A DNA stretch of 38,199 bases from Entrophospora sp. SA101 (Eukaryota > Glomeromycota > Glomeromycetes > Entrophosporales > Entrophosporaceae), in NCBI GenBank assembly GCA_958430865.1, contig CAUDNR010001336.1:63948-102146 (forward strand), written 5' to 3'. A model generated the notes under the pieces. It saw nothing but the letters and a program-made list of their open reading frames with translations. It made no database searches and was not told the origin of the DNA. The translations under genes and the position numbers were made by a program. Numbering within the stretch: position 1 is the first letter of the stretch; every line of letters starts with the position of its first letter. Positions 1-9,551 of the stretch are shown in pieces.

Positions 1-81
1 ATCAGTATGTATTTTATCTATAGATTACAATATTAATAACATGTAATTAATTGATTAAATGAATTCTTTTTTAAAATAAAG

Positions 82-98
82 ATGGAATCCAAGTAATA

Positions 99-138
<40 letters not shown>

Positions 139-2463
139 GAAAAAGAAAAAGAATTCTGATTTTGATAATCGAAACATGAGATCTGCATTTTTATTTGTTG
201 AAAAATATGTTGCAGAGAAATTTGGTCAATATCAAGTATGTCAAATTATCATGATAACTGATGGTAAATCTCCAGAAGAAAAAGGTAAGGCTAAATTAGA
301 TTGCCATTAACAACAACAACAATCTTATTTTTATATTTTTATTTTATGAGATTAATTTTTTTTAATGTTTAAAATCTGATAAATTAAGTGTATAAACTTT
401 TGCAGCACCATTATCACCATCTTCATCACAAACAGATTCATACAAATTTCAAAATGAATTATGGAAACTTCATATAATTTGTTTATCAGATATTGTTCTA
501 AACAGCAACAAAAAAGCAACATGTTTTACAATAGAAATTAATCATGTTTTACAAGGATATAAGGAATTATTGAATAGGATATTGCCATTGAAAATCACAA
601 AAAATCACCCTAAAGGTGATTACATACTTGATAAAGGGGGTGCCTTTTGGTATTTGCCTTATCCACAAACTAATGCTTCTATTGAGAATGTTATAAATGT
701 TATGTTGGACAAATATTGTATGTATTATCTATTTATTGGGTTGATACATTCCTTTTATTATTTTAGAAGATTAGTATTAATATCTTTTATTATTATGATT
801 GTTGTTGTTATTGATAGATTTGCCCAGAAAATTCACACTCATATGTGGTCAATTTACATTTCCCATAAAAATTTATCCATTAATTCATGTTTTAGATGAA
901 GAAGATGGTATGTTATTATGATGTATGTGAGGTTATATGAATGTATAACATATTTATATTTATAATCAAATGTATTATATTATGTAGTTCAGCTAATGTC
1001 AATGATAACAATAGTGGGATTTAAATCAAAAAAAGAACTTTTTGGTGAACCAACTCGATATCGTTTTGGGTTATTTTTAGATCAAGATAATAATAACAAT
1101 GATGACAATGTAAATGTTGAAAAAGAAAAGATGGAGATAGAGGTAAACTTATTAATGGTTTTAATTTTAATAATAGCAATAAAGTAGCAATAGTTTTATT
1201 AATATTTTTTTTTAACTTTAATTTTTAAGAATGATGTTGACAACAACAAGAACCAAAATGATTATTTTCATTTACTTTGCTTGTCATTGAGAAAAGGAGG
1301 AAAGGTTGCAGTGGTTTTAATAGATAATAATGATACTTATGCAACCATAGAGCCATCACCACCAATTCAAGATAATGATGACAATAATGCTGATAATGGT
1401 GATGGAAAAAATATTACGCATTTAAAAAAATTTTTTATGACTGAATCATGTATGTGTAATGTAATAATAATAATGTTTCAGGAGCTTTTTTTTCAATTAA
1501 TAAATTTTTTTTGATTTATTAGATATGATTTTCACCATCTATTCAAGGGAAAATCATCACAAATTGTTAAGCCCTTCTTCTCCTCCTTCAACAAATCAAC
1601 ACCCAAAAAGTTACCTAACTGATAATATTAAATTACCACAACCTGAATATATTGATGTAAGATATATCAGTGTGCTTTGTTTAAATGTTTATTTATAATA
1701 TATATATATAATATTAATTAAAATTTTTAATTTTAGACTTTATTTAATAGGGTTAAAAAATATATTAATAATTTACCAAACGAAGATGACGACGTAAAAT
1801 TAAAGTCAACGTATTTATTGATTATATATATATATAACTTAATTAATAATGATAACCACTATTCATTTGTTTTCACTTTATTAACTATTAACTATTAATT
1901 ATTAATTATTAGTATTCAACAATTGCAAACTGTAATTCAAACGTTTAGTTATATCTCATTAAGAGAAAATTTGGTTAATTGTTTACACGATTTAAGGTAC
2001 TTACAACCATAATTATAAATATTTCCTTCCTTCCTTTTAATATATATTTATGAATTTATTTCTAGAGAAATAATTAACATTTTTTTTGGAAAATAGAATT
2101 GAATCACCCGAGGTTCAAAGTAGAATGATCATAGCAGATTGTTTACGACTATTAGGCGAGGAGGATTTAGAAGAAGAAGAGGACGAGGAAGAAGTTGAAG
2201 AAGAAGATATGGTAGATGAAGAAGATGTTGATATTGAATCGATGGATTATGATCAACAACATGTACAGCAACAGCAGAAAGTGGAGGAGGTTGTTATGAC
2301 AGTAAAAGGAAAACAACCAGCATATTTTCCTTCATTACCAACATCAACAGCAACAAAAAGTGACAATAATAGTAATGATAGTGGGCCCAGTTCAGGTTCT
2401 CGTGAAGAATCTTCGTCACATAGTAGTAGATCTAAAATTTCTTTAAGTAATTTGTTAAATTAA
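82..2463 (+). CDS. INTS14: Integrator complex subunit 14 homologue (VWA protein), 5'-partial, nine visible exons
   Basis: Proposed exons: 82-284, 406-717, 818-907, 988-1142, 1230-1449, 1523-1656, 1737-1810, 1913-1996, 2097-2463 (TAA). All junctions are GT-AG and keep one frame, giving about 546 codons. An in-frame stop at 77-79 implies an acceptor at 80-81, so the N-terminal part of the VWA domain lies left of the window. Family matches seen: CQIIMITDG (end of the VWA beta-strand), LHIICLSD, the LICGQFTFPIKIYP block (human LKCGHLTADVQVFPRP), ITIVGF, and a C-terminal helical region ending in a very acidic tail (about residues 440-490 of the visible part) and a Ser-rich end. INTS14 pairs with INTS13 in the Integrator complex, which cleaves nascent RNA and attenuates RNA polymerase II in the nucleus. 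An AAT/AAG run in the first visible exon adds a poly-Asn/poly-Lys insert. The family call rests on recalled consensus; the exon count is less certain than the identity. Confidence 0.72.
104..151 (+). repeat. AAT trinucleotide run followed by AAG/AAA codons inside the INTS14 exon
   Basis: About a dozen AAT units followed by a short A/G run are read in frame as poly-Asn then poly-Lys. The run sits just before the conserved SAFLFVEKYV helix of the VWA domain. It is a slippage-prone microsatellite and could vary in length between nuclei or strains. Confidence 0.8.
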
Positions 2464-2560
2464 TGATGTCACAATGTACTAAAATTCCAAATAAATTAAT
2501 TTCACACATTTTAAATGTTTATCTAACATCTACTAATTTGAAAGATGTCATGTGTTCAAA
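2464..2560 (+). pseudogene. Possible first exon of an F-box-like protein, no continuation found
   Basis: An ATG directly after the INTS14 stop codon opens a frame reading MMSQCTKIPNKLISHILN, then VYLTSTNLKDVMCSK, up to a possible donor GTATGC at 2561. The IPNKLISHIL segment resembles the start of an F-box (LPxELxxxIL). No second exon is recognisable before the transposable element at 3094. It may be a truncated gene, a relic, or a chance frame in the INTS14 3' UTR. Confidence 0.25.
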
Positions 2561-2561
2561 G

Positions 2562-3093
2562 TATGCATTGCATATTTTTATTTTATTTTAATTGCAATAA
2601 AGACAATAATTATAACAATTAATTTATGATTAATTTGATATTAAAAGCATTTTTGCTTGTACTCAGCTACTATTCGAGGACAAACAGGTTCTGATCCAAA
2701 CCTTCTAACGATAAATCTGTTTCACGTGATACATTGCTATTACACACATGACTAAGTTGATCTAGCCGCTGACCAATCAGAGGTTAGGGTTTCAACCCCT
2801 AGTTGCAGAGCCATATCTTTATAATTAATATGGCGAACCCAAAAAAAAATGGACTCTCAGTGTTGAAAAGTGTAGAGACTGCTATTCACCATTTAGGATT
2901 GGAATGTGTAATGAACAGTATAATTACGTATCAGTTATAACTTCACAAGATTGGCTATATTGTTTTGAATTTAATACTTTGACTCTGTGGTTTTCAAAGT
3001 CTATGCCATTCATTCATCGTAGATCCCAATGATAAAACTATATCAAAGAAAATGTTTTCATAAAATGAAACCATTTCCTGACATGCCTAGATA
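2562..3093. other. Intergenic, with a tRNA-like A-box/B-box segment
   Basis: No coding frame is recognised. Around 2749-2800 there is an A-box-like TGACTAAGTTGA (2749-2760), a short CTGA/TCAG stem, and a B-box-like GGTTTCAACCC (2788-2798) within a T-arm-like stem TAGGG/CCCTA. It does not fold into a full tRNA by eye. A tRNA-derived SINE fragment is possible. Confidence 0.3.
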
Positions 3094-3825
3094 CAGTGTG
3101 TTTCAAAAAAAACCGGAAAATTATTGTTGCTGGAAAATTTTTGTAACTTTTGCTAAAAAAACAATCTAACTTGTTTCAAATAAAATTTAAACAAAGATTT
3201 GCTTTTTAAAGTTATTTTAAATCATTTTCTAACCGAATCTGATGTTTAGTTTTTGAGTAATTAGCTTTTAAAATGTGCAATATGGTTGAGTTTTACTGTT
3301 TTTTTTCCAATTATATATTATTAGAATAAAAGGGATACATCTACCTGATAAACACATCACATTATGAGCATTTCATTCACAAATATCTATTTCAATATTA
3401 ATATTAATAAGTTGAACGAAATAGGTGATTTGGCTCATATATAGAAGAGTTGATTGTTGGTTCACAGTTGAGATCACGTGATTTAATACAATTTATCTAC
3501 TGGTTTTTTTTTGTTTCTTCAAAATATTTAGTAACCATTTATCAAATAATGAAATAAAAGTCAAAATTTTCAAGGTCTGGGACAATTCATTATTAAAAAA
3601 ACGAGATCTAATTCCTGATTTGTTTCTAATTAGTTTAATTTGATCAAAAAATCAAGATGTTGGTTTATTAATTAAAACTAATAGTGAAAGCATTTTGTAT
3701 TAAAGTATAGTTAATAAAAAGTACTGCTATTAATCTATCGAATGGGCCATTTTTCATACAAATCGATGCAGTGGTTGTTCCACAATGATTGATTTAATTT
3801 TTCCGGTTTTTTTTGAAACATACTG
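3094..3825. mobile_element. Non-autonomous Tc1/mariner-like element (732 bp), TA-flanked
   Basis: The left end starts CAGTGTGTTTC and the right end, read on the other strand, starts CAGTATGTTTC. The terminal 27 nt match with one mismatch, including an 8-A run and CCGG. Each end abuts a TA dinucleotide (3092-3093 and 3826-3827), the insertion signature of the Tc1/mariner superfamily. No transposase frame is visible, so mobilisation would need an autonomous relative elsewhere. Confidence 0.8.
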
Positions 3826-3881
3826 TATTTGCTAACGTGTGTCAATATTTTTCATATGGTAGTGCTTTTATGCTAAATGAT

Positions 3882-4014
3882 TAAAGACTAGTGCCGTAAA
3901 TTATGATGATGGTAGTAATTGTATTTACGGCATATAAAAAGTGGTTGCAATTACCTTTGCGACCACTTTTGCAACCATACTTTTTCCTTTTTTGGATTAC
4001 GGCACTAGTCTTTA
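3882..4014. mobile_element. Very short TIR element (about 130 bp) with internal second palindrome
   Basis: TAAAGACTAGTGCCGTAA at 3882 is repeated exactly in inverse orientation ending at 4014, an 18-nt perfect terminal inverted repeat whose outermost TA could be the target duplication. Inside, AAAGTGGTTGCAA and TTGCGACCACTTT form a second, imperfect inverted pair, so the whole unit can fold into a nested hairpin. It is non-coding. The superfamily is not certain; Tc1/mariner-like is favoured by the TA. Confidence 0.7.
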
Positions 4015-4362
4015 TAAATGATCTTGCTCTTTATAAATGATTATAAATAAATAGTCTAATAGATCAAGTTTCATGAAATCTGTGCTATAATTTAGGGAAT
4101 GGGATTCTCACTTCAACTGACAAATACACTTTGATCATGGATAGATTAGACACAGTGTATACCCTGTAGGTGCTGCCTTTTGGATTTAATGAAAGTACTA
4201 TTTTATAGAATATGTGAATACGAAACATGTAGTTTAAAACAAAATCATCTGGAGTTGTGGTATCTGGTACATGTCTGGCATTTTGTATATAGAGCATTTG
4301 GAGACATTGATGGGATTAAAGTTGTGAAGAAATATTTATTAGTTCTTTGCTTATTAAAATCA

Positions 4363-4485
4363 TGAAAGAACTGTGGCAGCTGTATTAGCATTAAAAAGAA
4401 AGACATCAGGAAAGAGAGACGGCTTAATTATTTGTAAGATCATAGATGTTCTGGGGCTTTATGAGGGACAAAGTTTTTAAAAGAG
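4363..4485 (+). pseudogene. Degenerate coding fragment, KRKTSGKRDGLIIC motif, unknown family
   Basis: A short open frame reads ERTVAAVLALKRK then TSGKRDGLIICKIIDVLGLY, and ends in stops. From memory it resembles a lineage-specific, often repeated protein family of mucoromycete and glomeromycete fungi with a basic GKRxDGLI motif, but I cannot name a function. Surrounding frames are broken, so it is a relic at best. Confidence 0.3.
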
Positions 4486-6010
4486 AGAAGGCTTAATATT
4501 TTTTAACTCTTATTTTTGCTTTATTCAATGCGTATTTAAAGATAAAAAAATTTGGGATTGCTATTTCACCACACTGGTGATTATCACTGCAATACTAAAT
4601 AAATTTACTCAAAAAATTTCTTTTATATTGAAATTCTATTTACTTGTTTATAGCTTCAGAATATATTGGATATAATAAGTTGTCTAATGGATCATTCTTT
4701 ATAACAAAAATCATTGTTATTAAAATATAAACTAATAATATGTTGGGAGGTCTTAGATATAACTATACTTACAATTGAAAAGAAAAGCGGAATTTCAGTA
4801 GAAGTTGATGTTAGTGATGAAGTTGTTGGGATATTTTCTCTAATAAAACAAAACTAAGTTAATTTAGTCATCAAAAAATTCAGAACATTAGTTTTATAAT
4901 AAACCTATTGGTTTTGTAAATCAAGCTTTTTGTTCTTACTCTTTAATATTAAAAAAAAAGATTTTAAAAGGATTATTAACTAGAGTGACAATGAGTGGTG
5001 ATAACCACCATTCTTTTGATAAACACTTACCCCACAATCTCTTTTTCTTGTTGCTATTGTTTTCTTCTTCCTTTTTGTTTTTCTGTTCTAGTCTTTTTTT
5101 TTTTTAAGAAAAGAAAATGGTTATTTGATCAACAAAACATGCACACTATTTATGTTATGTATGGAACCCCTATTATTATTTTGATTTTTTTTTTGGAAAA
5201 ACAATTTATTTTTTAAATGCAAAACATAAGTGTTGATGTTTAGCATAATTTGGTTCTAAAAAGAAATGTGTTAATAACTAACCAGAGGTAACTTTTTTTT
5301 AATTTGCATTGATATAATGTGGTGTCTTTTATTTTATATAAATGTATATTATTGAAATCAAAACATGAAGCAGACCTTGCTGGATAATTATAAGATTCTC
5401 ATCAATGGTAAACAAATGATTGGTATTTTGCTTTCCATAATCATTATTATTATTATTACAATAAATAATTACAAGATGTCAAGCCAGCACACCATTGAAA
5501 AAGAAACATTCTAATATGAAACATTTTGATACAGGATGTTTCAGAAATTAGCAGACGTTGAATACCTTGAAATACTTACAGCCATTCTCATCTTCCTTGT
5601 GTACACAAGGCTAATCTGACTAGTCTCCCCCAATGATACAACGATGCAACCAAATTCTAGGAGGGGTGGGCATGTCCTGGAATTTATTGAGATTGCATCA
5701 ACTGTCAAGGACATCTTACCTAATCTTTTCTCACAGCTCCAAGACCAGAGAAAGCTGCTGCCATGTTAGTTGCCAAGTTGACTGCAATGATCCTACCTCT
5801 ATGGTAGTGTCATGTAAACATCCAGATCCATCAAAGCAACAAGAATCTGCAGCTTGTTACAAGCACATGAGGTTATGATGACCCTGAAATTGTGTTTGGG
5901 CTCTGATGTTAAGAGGAAAGGTGTAAAATAATATCTGTTCTGCTATATAAATTAATTATTTTCTTAAATTCTCTGTTTCTTTGATACTAACCAATTTATA
6001 ATTTTGGGTA

Positions 6011-6043
6011 GGGACTGATTGGGCAAAACCCAATTCAGTCCCC
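6011..6043. repeat. Short hairpin flanked by direct repeats
   Basis: GGGACTGATTGGG and CCCAATTCAGTCCC face each other across a 5-nt loop. The hairpin lies between two copies of an A/T-rich sequence of about 40 nt (5945-5987 and 6149-6190). It may be a collapsed TIR element. Confidence 0.5.
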
Positions 6044-7079
6044 TGTCCTATAGATTAAAATTATCACATGATTATATATATCTTTGTCAGCAATATGGTC
6101 AACAAGAAAAAAGTTATAAAATGGCTCAGACTTTGTTTGGTATGTTATGTAAAAATTAATCATTTTCCTGAATTTTCTGTTTCTTGATAAATTTTTTATT
6201 TGATTAACCAAATTTATTGTTTTTTAAATGGTAATTGAATACAATATATTGTAGGTTATTTTATTTCATCTAGGAAATATAGTTAGTAGGTGTATCACCC
6301 CAACAAAACAATAGCTTATGTTTGTTGCAGATGCCAACTTTATGCTAGTGTGGTAATAACACAAAGCAATCATCACACAAGTGCTGACTCTCAACAGTGA
6401 TCAATGCTCATATGGTAACAGCCAAGTCTGGTATGAGGGAAAGATAAGGGAAATTTTTTGTCGACCTTATAAAAGCCTCCAACTATGGGTACCTTCACCT
6501 GTGGAATAAATAAATTCTACAGTTATGAAGAGTGTGAAAGCACCTGGCCATTTGTTGGTGTGAGGAAATTTTTTATTAAATCTGATACCTGTGATCAATA
6601 TCAGATTTATTATTCATAAGGAACTATACACGGGAAGGGAAATATATTTTTTTGATCTTCCCTATTTATTTATTCTTGTGAACCCCGGAGATCTGGTGGA
6701 CATGCATTATTAAAAGTTTCATTTATCATGGCCTTGGTGTTATTACTACTGGGGTGATGCAATTGTTTGTTATGTCAGAGATGATATCAAATGTATTGAA
6801 TAATCATTGTAAGGAGAAAGGAATTCACGCATGAGGAAAGTATTAAATAGCAATATTGTTTATTTTATTTTTTATTTTAACCAAGATATATAATTAATTG
6901 CATTGAAAAAATACGAGATAAAAAGTTGCCAGAGTGATTAACAGGAGAGACCGTCCTATATAAGGAATGGATTTTCACAATTAATTTCAATTTTTTTTAT
7001 ACAGTTTAAAATACTTTTACAAGGGTATCATGTAGCCCATTCTTGCAATAAATCATGTGTAAATAATTACACAAACTTG

Positions 7080-7457
7080 AAGCTTTACACTTTGTTGTTA
7101 TCATATCTTTTGAATCCCTTTGAATCCCACAACTTTCATAATATGATTTACTCGAAGAAAAATTGCCTGAAATTAAACATTGCACAGAATGTAAAACCAC
7201 TGAATTGAACATAAAATTATATATATAGGGATAAATGTATATGAAAAGTAATAACAAGTACAATGGTTCTGCTGAATATCAAAAAGCAATTGATTTTTTA
7301 GAAAAGGGATGTAATTGTGGTTGTTCTTCAAGAATTCCCAGGAACAATTTGCAGAATTAAGAGAATCTTTTCAGGCTCTCTCTAAACCAGAATAAGACAT
7401 ATTTTTAATGGCACAGATTAAAGCAATGGATGGTGGGTCAATTAACAAAAAGTGATT
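7080..7457 (+). pseudogene. Decayed transposase-like or repetitive coding relic, Cys-rich
   Basis: Broken frames on the plus strand read EEKLPEIKHCTECKTTELN (from 7154), AEYQKAIDFLEKGCNCGC (from 7271) and, after a frameshift near 7340, EQFAELRESFQALSKPE, a stop at about 7391, then DIFLMAQIKAMDGGS. This pattern (a CxxC pair, then CNCGC, then a helical block) recalls a repeated DDE-transposase-like family common in glomeromycete genomes. That assignment is from memory. The internal stop and shift show it is not a working gene. Confidence 0.45.
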
Positions 7458-7915
7458 ATCAAAAAATTTTTACCATCTGATTATTATTTTTTTTTAAATA
7501 ACAAATTTTATTATTTCTTAGAACTTGGGACATTTGATTTTTTTTTTATTATGTAAAATTTTGAGAAAATATAAATATTAAAATCATGTATTTTTCCACA
7601 AAAATCATCCATAATTTTGCGCAGCATCATGAAAATAATCCAATTTTTATTGGTGGATTGGTTGTGTGTTATCCTTATTTAAAAATTGATTTGGCGATTG
7701 CGGACAATTTTTGGAGGATGAAGATCACAAAATTAATTGAAAATTTGTGGAATTAATAAAAAACAAGGTTCGGATACTTTCTTACAGGCAGTATATATGT
7801 TGAATACATATAGAATAATAGTAATTGGTACAACTTGAGAAGAGATTTATTTTATGTGACTGATCATGTGACCAAGCTAAAAATTAAAAAAAAACCTTAT
7901 AATTCTAAGTAAAAT
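7458..7915. other. Intergenic, downstream of the BTB-TLDc gene
   Basis: A/T-rich sequence with poly-A and poly-T runs. No coding frame, repeat pair or recognisable element was seen. It must contain the 3' end and polyadenylation site of the minus-strand gene that stops at 7916. Confidence 0.5.
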
Positions 7916-9551
7916 TTATTCAGTTACTAAATATTGAAATCTATATATTTCAAATTCTTCTAATAAATGCACTTTCTTGCTACTATCTTTAAGACTTAAA
8001 TCATATTCATAACTATGAGAATTATAATAGCAATAAGGTTCATTATCAATACTATTGCGTATGTCTAAATCACTAAAATCAATTAATCTTTCATGAAATT
8101 TTATGTTGTCTACACTAAGATTAACAACAATTTTGTCATGATAAATTGCTCGTTTAGGTTTTTTGACTTTACTCAATATTGCATGGTCTAAATCATAAAT
8201 TTTAAAAATAAAACTTTTATCAGTTTCAATCCGATATGTATCATTAGGTGACATTTCTTTTATATTCCAGCAAACTGGATTATATCCCCCAATTAATTCT
8301 CCTGTGTTTTTGATTTTCATAATAACCACTGTTTGTTTAACATTGTAACATTTCTTTTCAAATGCTGACCTTGAAGTTCCATTTTTAGAACTGCTAAAAA
8401 TTAATTCAAATTTGTATGATGAGCTATTTTTATTATTATTTATACCATTAATCCAATTAGATATAAAATGTTCTGCTATTGAATCAAGTAATTTTCCTCT
8501 TTGTCCTATTCTTGGATCTTTTTGAAGAAATGATCTTGGCTGACATTCATTACCAAGATAGTATTCAATAATCTCATCATATATATCTTTATTAAATACT
8601 TTTCTGTATTGTTTAATTTTTTTACAGAAATCATTTGAGGATATTAAATTGAATCTCACTAATGGGATAATATCATTTAAAATGTTTTTCATTTCGATGA
8701 AATCACCTTTGCTCCACTCTGAAATGTTTTTTTCCGATGCTTCCCTTTGCCCAAATCCCCATTGAATAACATACTCCCAAATTTCAATTTCAGTTAACTT
8801 TAACAAATCACTTTTCAATATAGTTATAAGCATTGACTTTTCAATGGCTGCAATATCATTAGACTTTAGAAATAATAATTCGGGAGTTTCATTAATTATC
8901 TCATCACAATAAGCTTGAAGTAAGTCAAATGATTGGTGTTTTGATGAAACTTTATGAATATGAATTAAATTTTTCTGTATCCATTCTTTATTTTCCACAA
9001 ATAAATGATTTTGTAAACCTTCAATTAACTCATTAAAATTTAATTCATCACAAGCTTCCAGTAGTTCAAGAATTTCATCTGGATTAAAATTATCAATATT
9101 AACAATCCCATTATAGATATATCTTTAAAAAAATATATTTTTAATTTTTTAGAGATATTAGTTTATTAGTTTTTTGTTTAAACAAAAAAGAAATCAAATA
9201 ATTTAAATAAAATAATTTATACGTTAAAAAAACTTTAAATGATTTTGGAGAGATATTTTCTTTTTCAAATAAAATAATTCCATCTTTGGATTTTTTTACC
9301 CAATTATTTGATAATGCTACTTTAAAATACGAAGATCTTGCTTTCAAAATATTGGAATGGGCTTTGAAAATTTCCTTGCCTTCTCCAATTTTGATTTCCA
9401 TATCATAACAATCAGATTCATTCAACAAGTTTGTTAAATCATTTAAAAGTTCGTAAATGTGCTTTAATGGAAAAGGAATTTCGTTAGATTTGATAAGATT
9501 GTTAAAAAACATGTTGGTATTGTTGAAGGATAAAAAACTATTGTTAGACAT
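7916..9551 (-). CDS. BTB-BACK-TLDc domain protein (511 aa, two exons)
   Basis: Exons 9551-9223 and 9122-7916 (TAA). The 100-nt GT-AG intron keeps frame and restores the BTB core FLTYIYNGIVN. The protein has a BTB/POZ fold at about residues 40-140 (DCYDMEIKIGEGKEIFKAHS, then ILKARSSYFKVAL), a BACK-like helical region (about 150-270, including IWEYVIQWG), and a C-terminal TLDc domain (about 300-505, including AFEKKCYNV and LIGGYNP). BTB-BACK proteins commonly serve as Cullin-3 ubiquitin ligase adaptors. The TLDc domain is known from oxidation-resistance and V-ATPase-interacting proteins. This architecture is strongly expanded in Rhizophagus-type fungi. The start ATG at 9551 precedes the BTB fold by a low-complexity Asn/Phe leader. 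The substrate cannot be told from sequence. Confidence 0.88.

Larger units (their letters stand above)
4015..7079. other. Long intergenic stretch with coding debris and small repeats
   Basis: No intact gene is recognised. Visible items are a degenerate open stretch around 4363-4485, a hairpin at 6011-6043, and a direct repeat of about 40 nt (5945-5987 versus 6149-6190). A 5700-5800 stretch reads PRPEKAAAMLVAKLTAM in a frame broken by stops and looks like old coding DNA. The rest is A/T-rich with many stops in all frames. Confidence 0.5.

Noticed and set aside
4141..4360. Possible reverse-transcriptase-like fragment
   Set aside because: A few residues resemble a retrotransposon RT only by shifting frames; no catalytic YxDD or other anchor was found.
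5633..5878. Plus-strand 81-codon frame
   Set aside because: No family features; another frame of the same DNA reads more protein-like but is broken, so this is decayed sequence.
7006..7263. Minus-strand 85-codon open frame
   Set aside because: Its sequence is the antisense of the Cys-rich relic on the plus strand and has no motif of its own.
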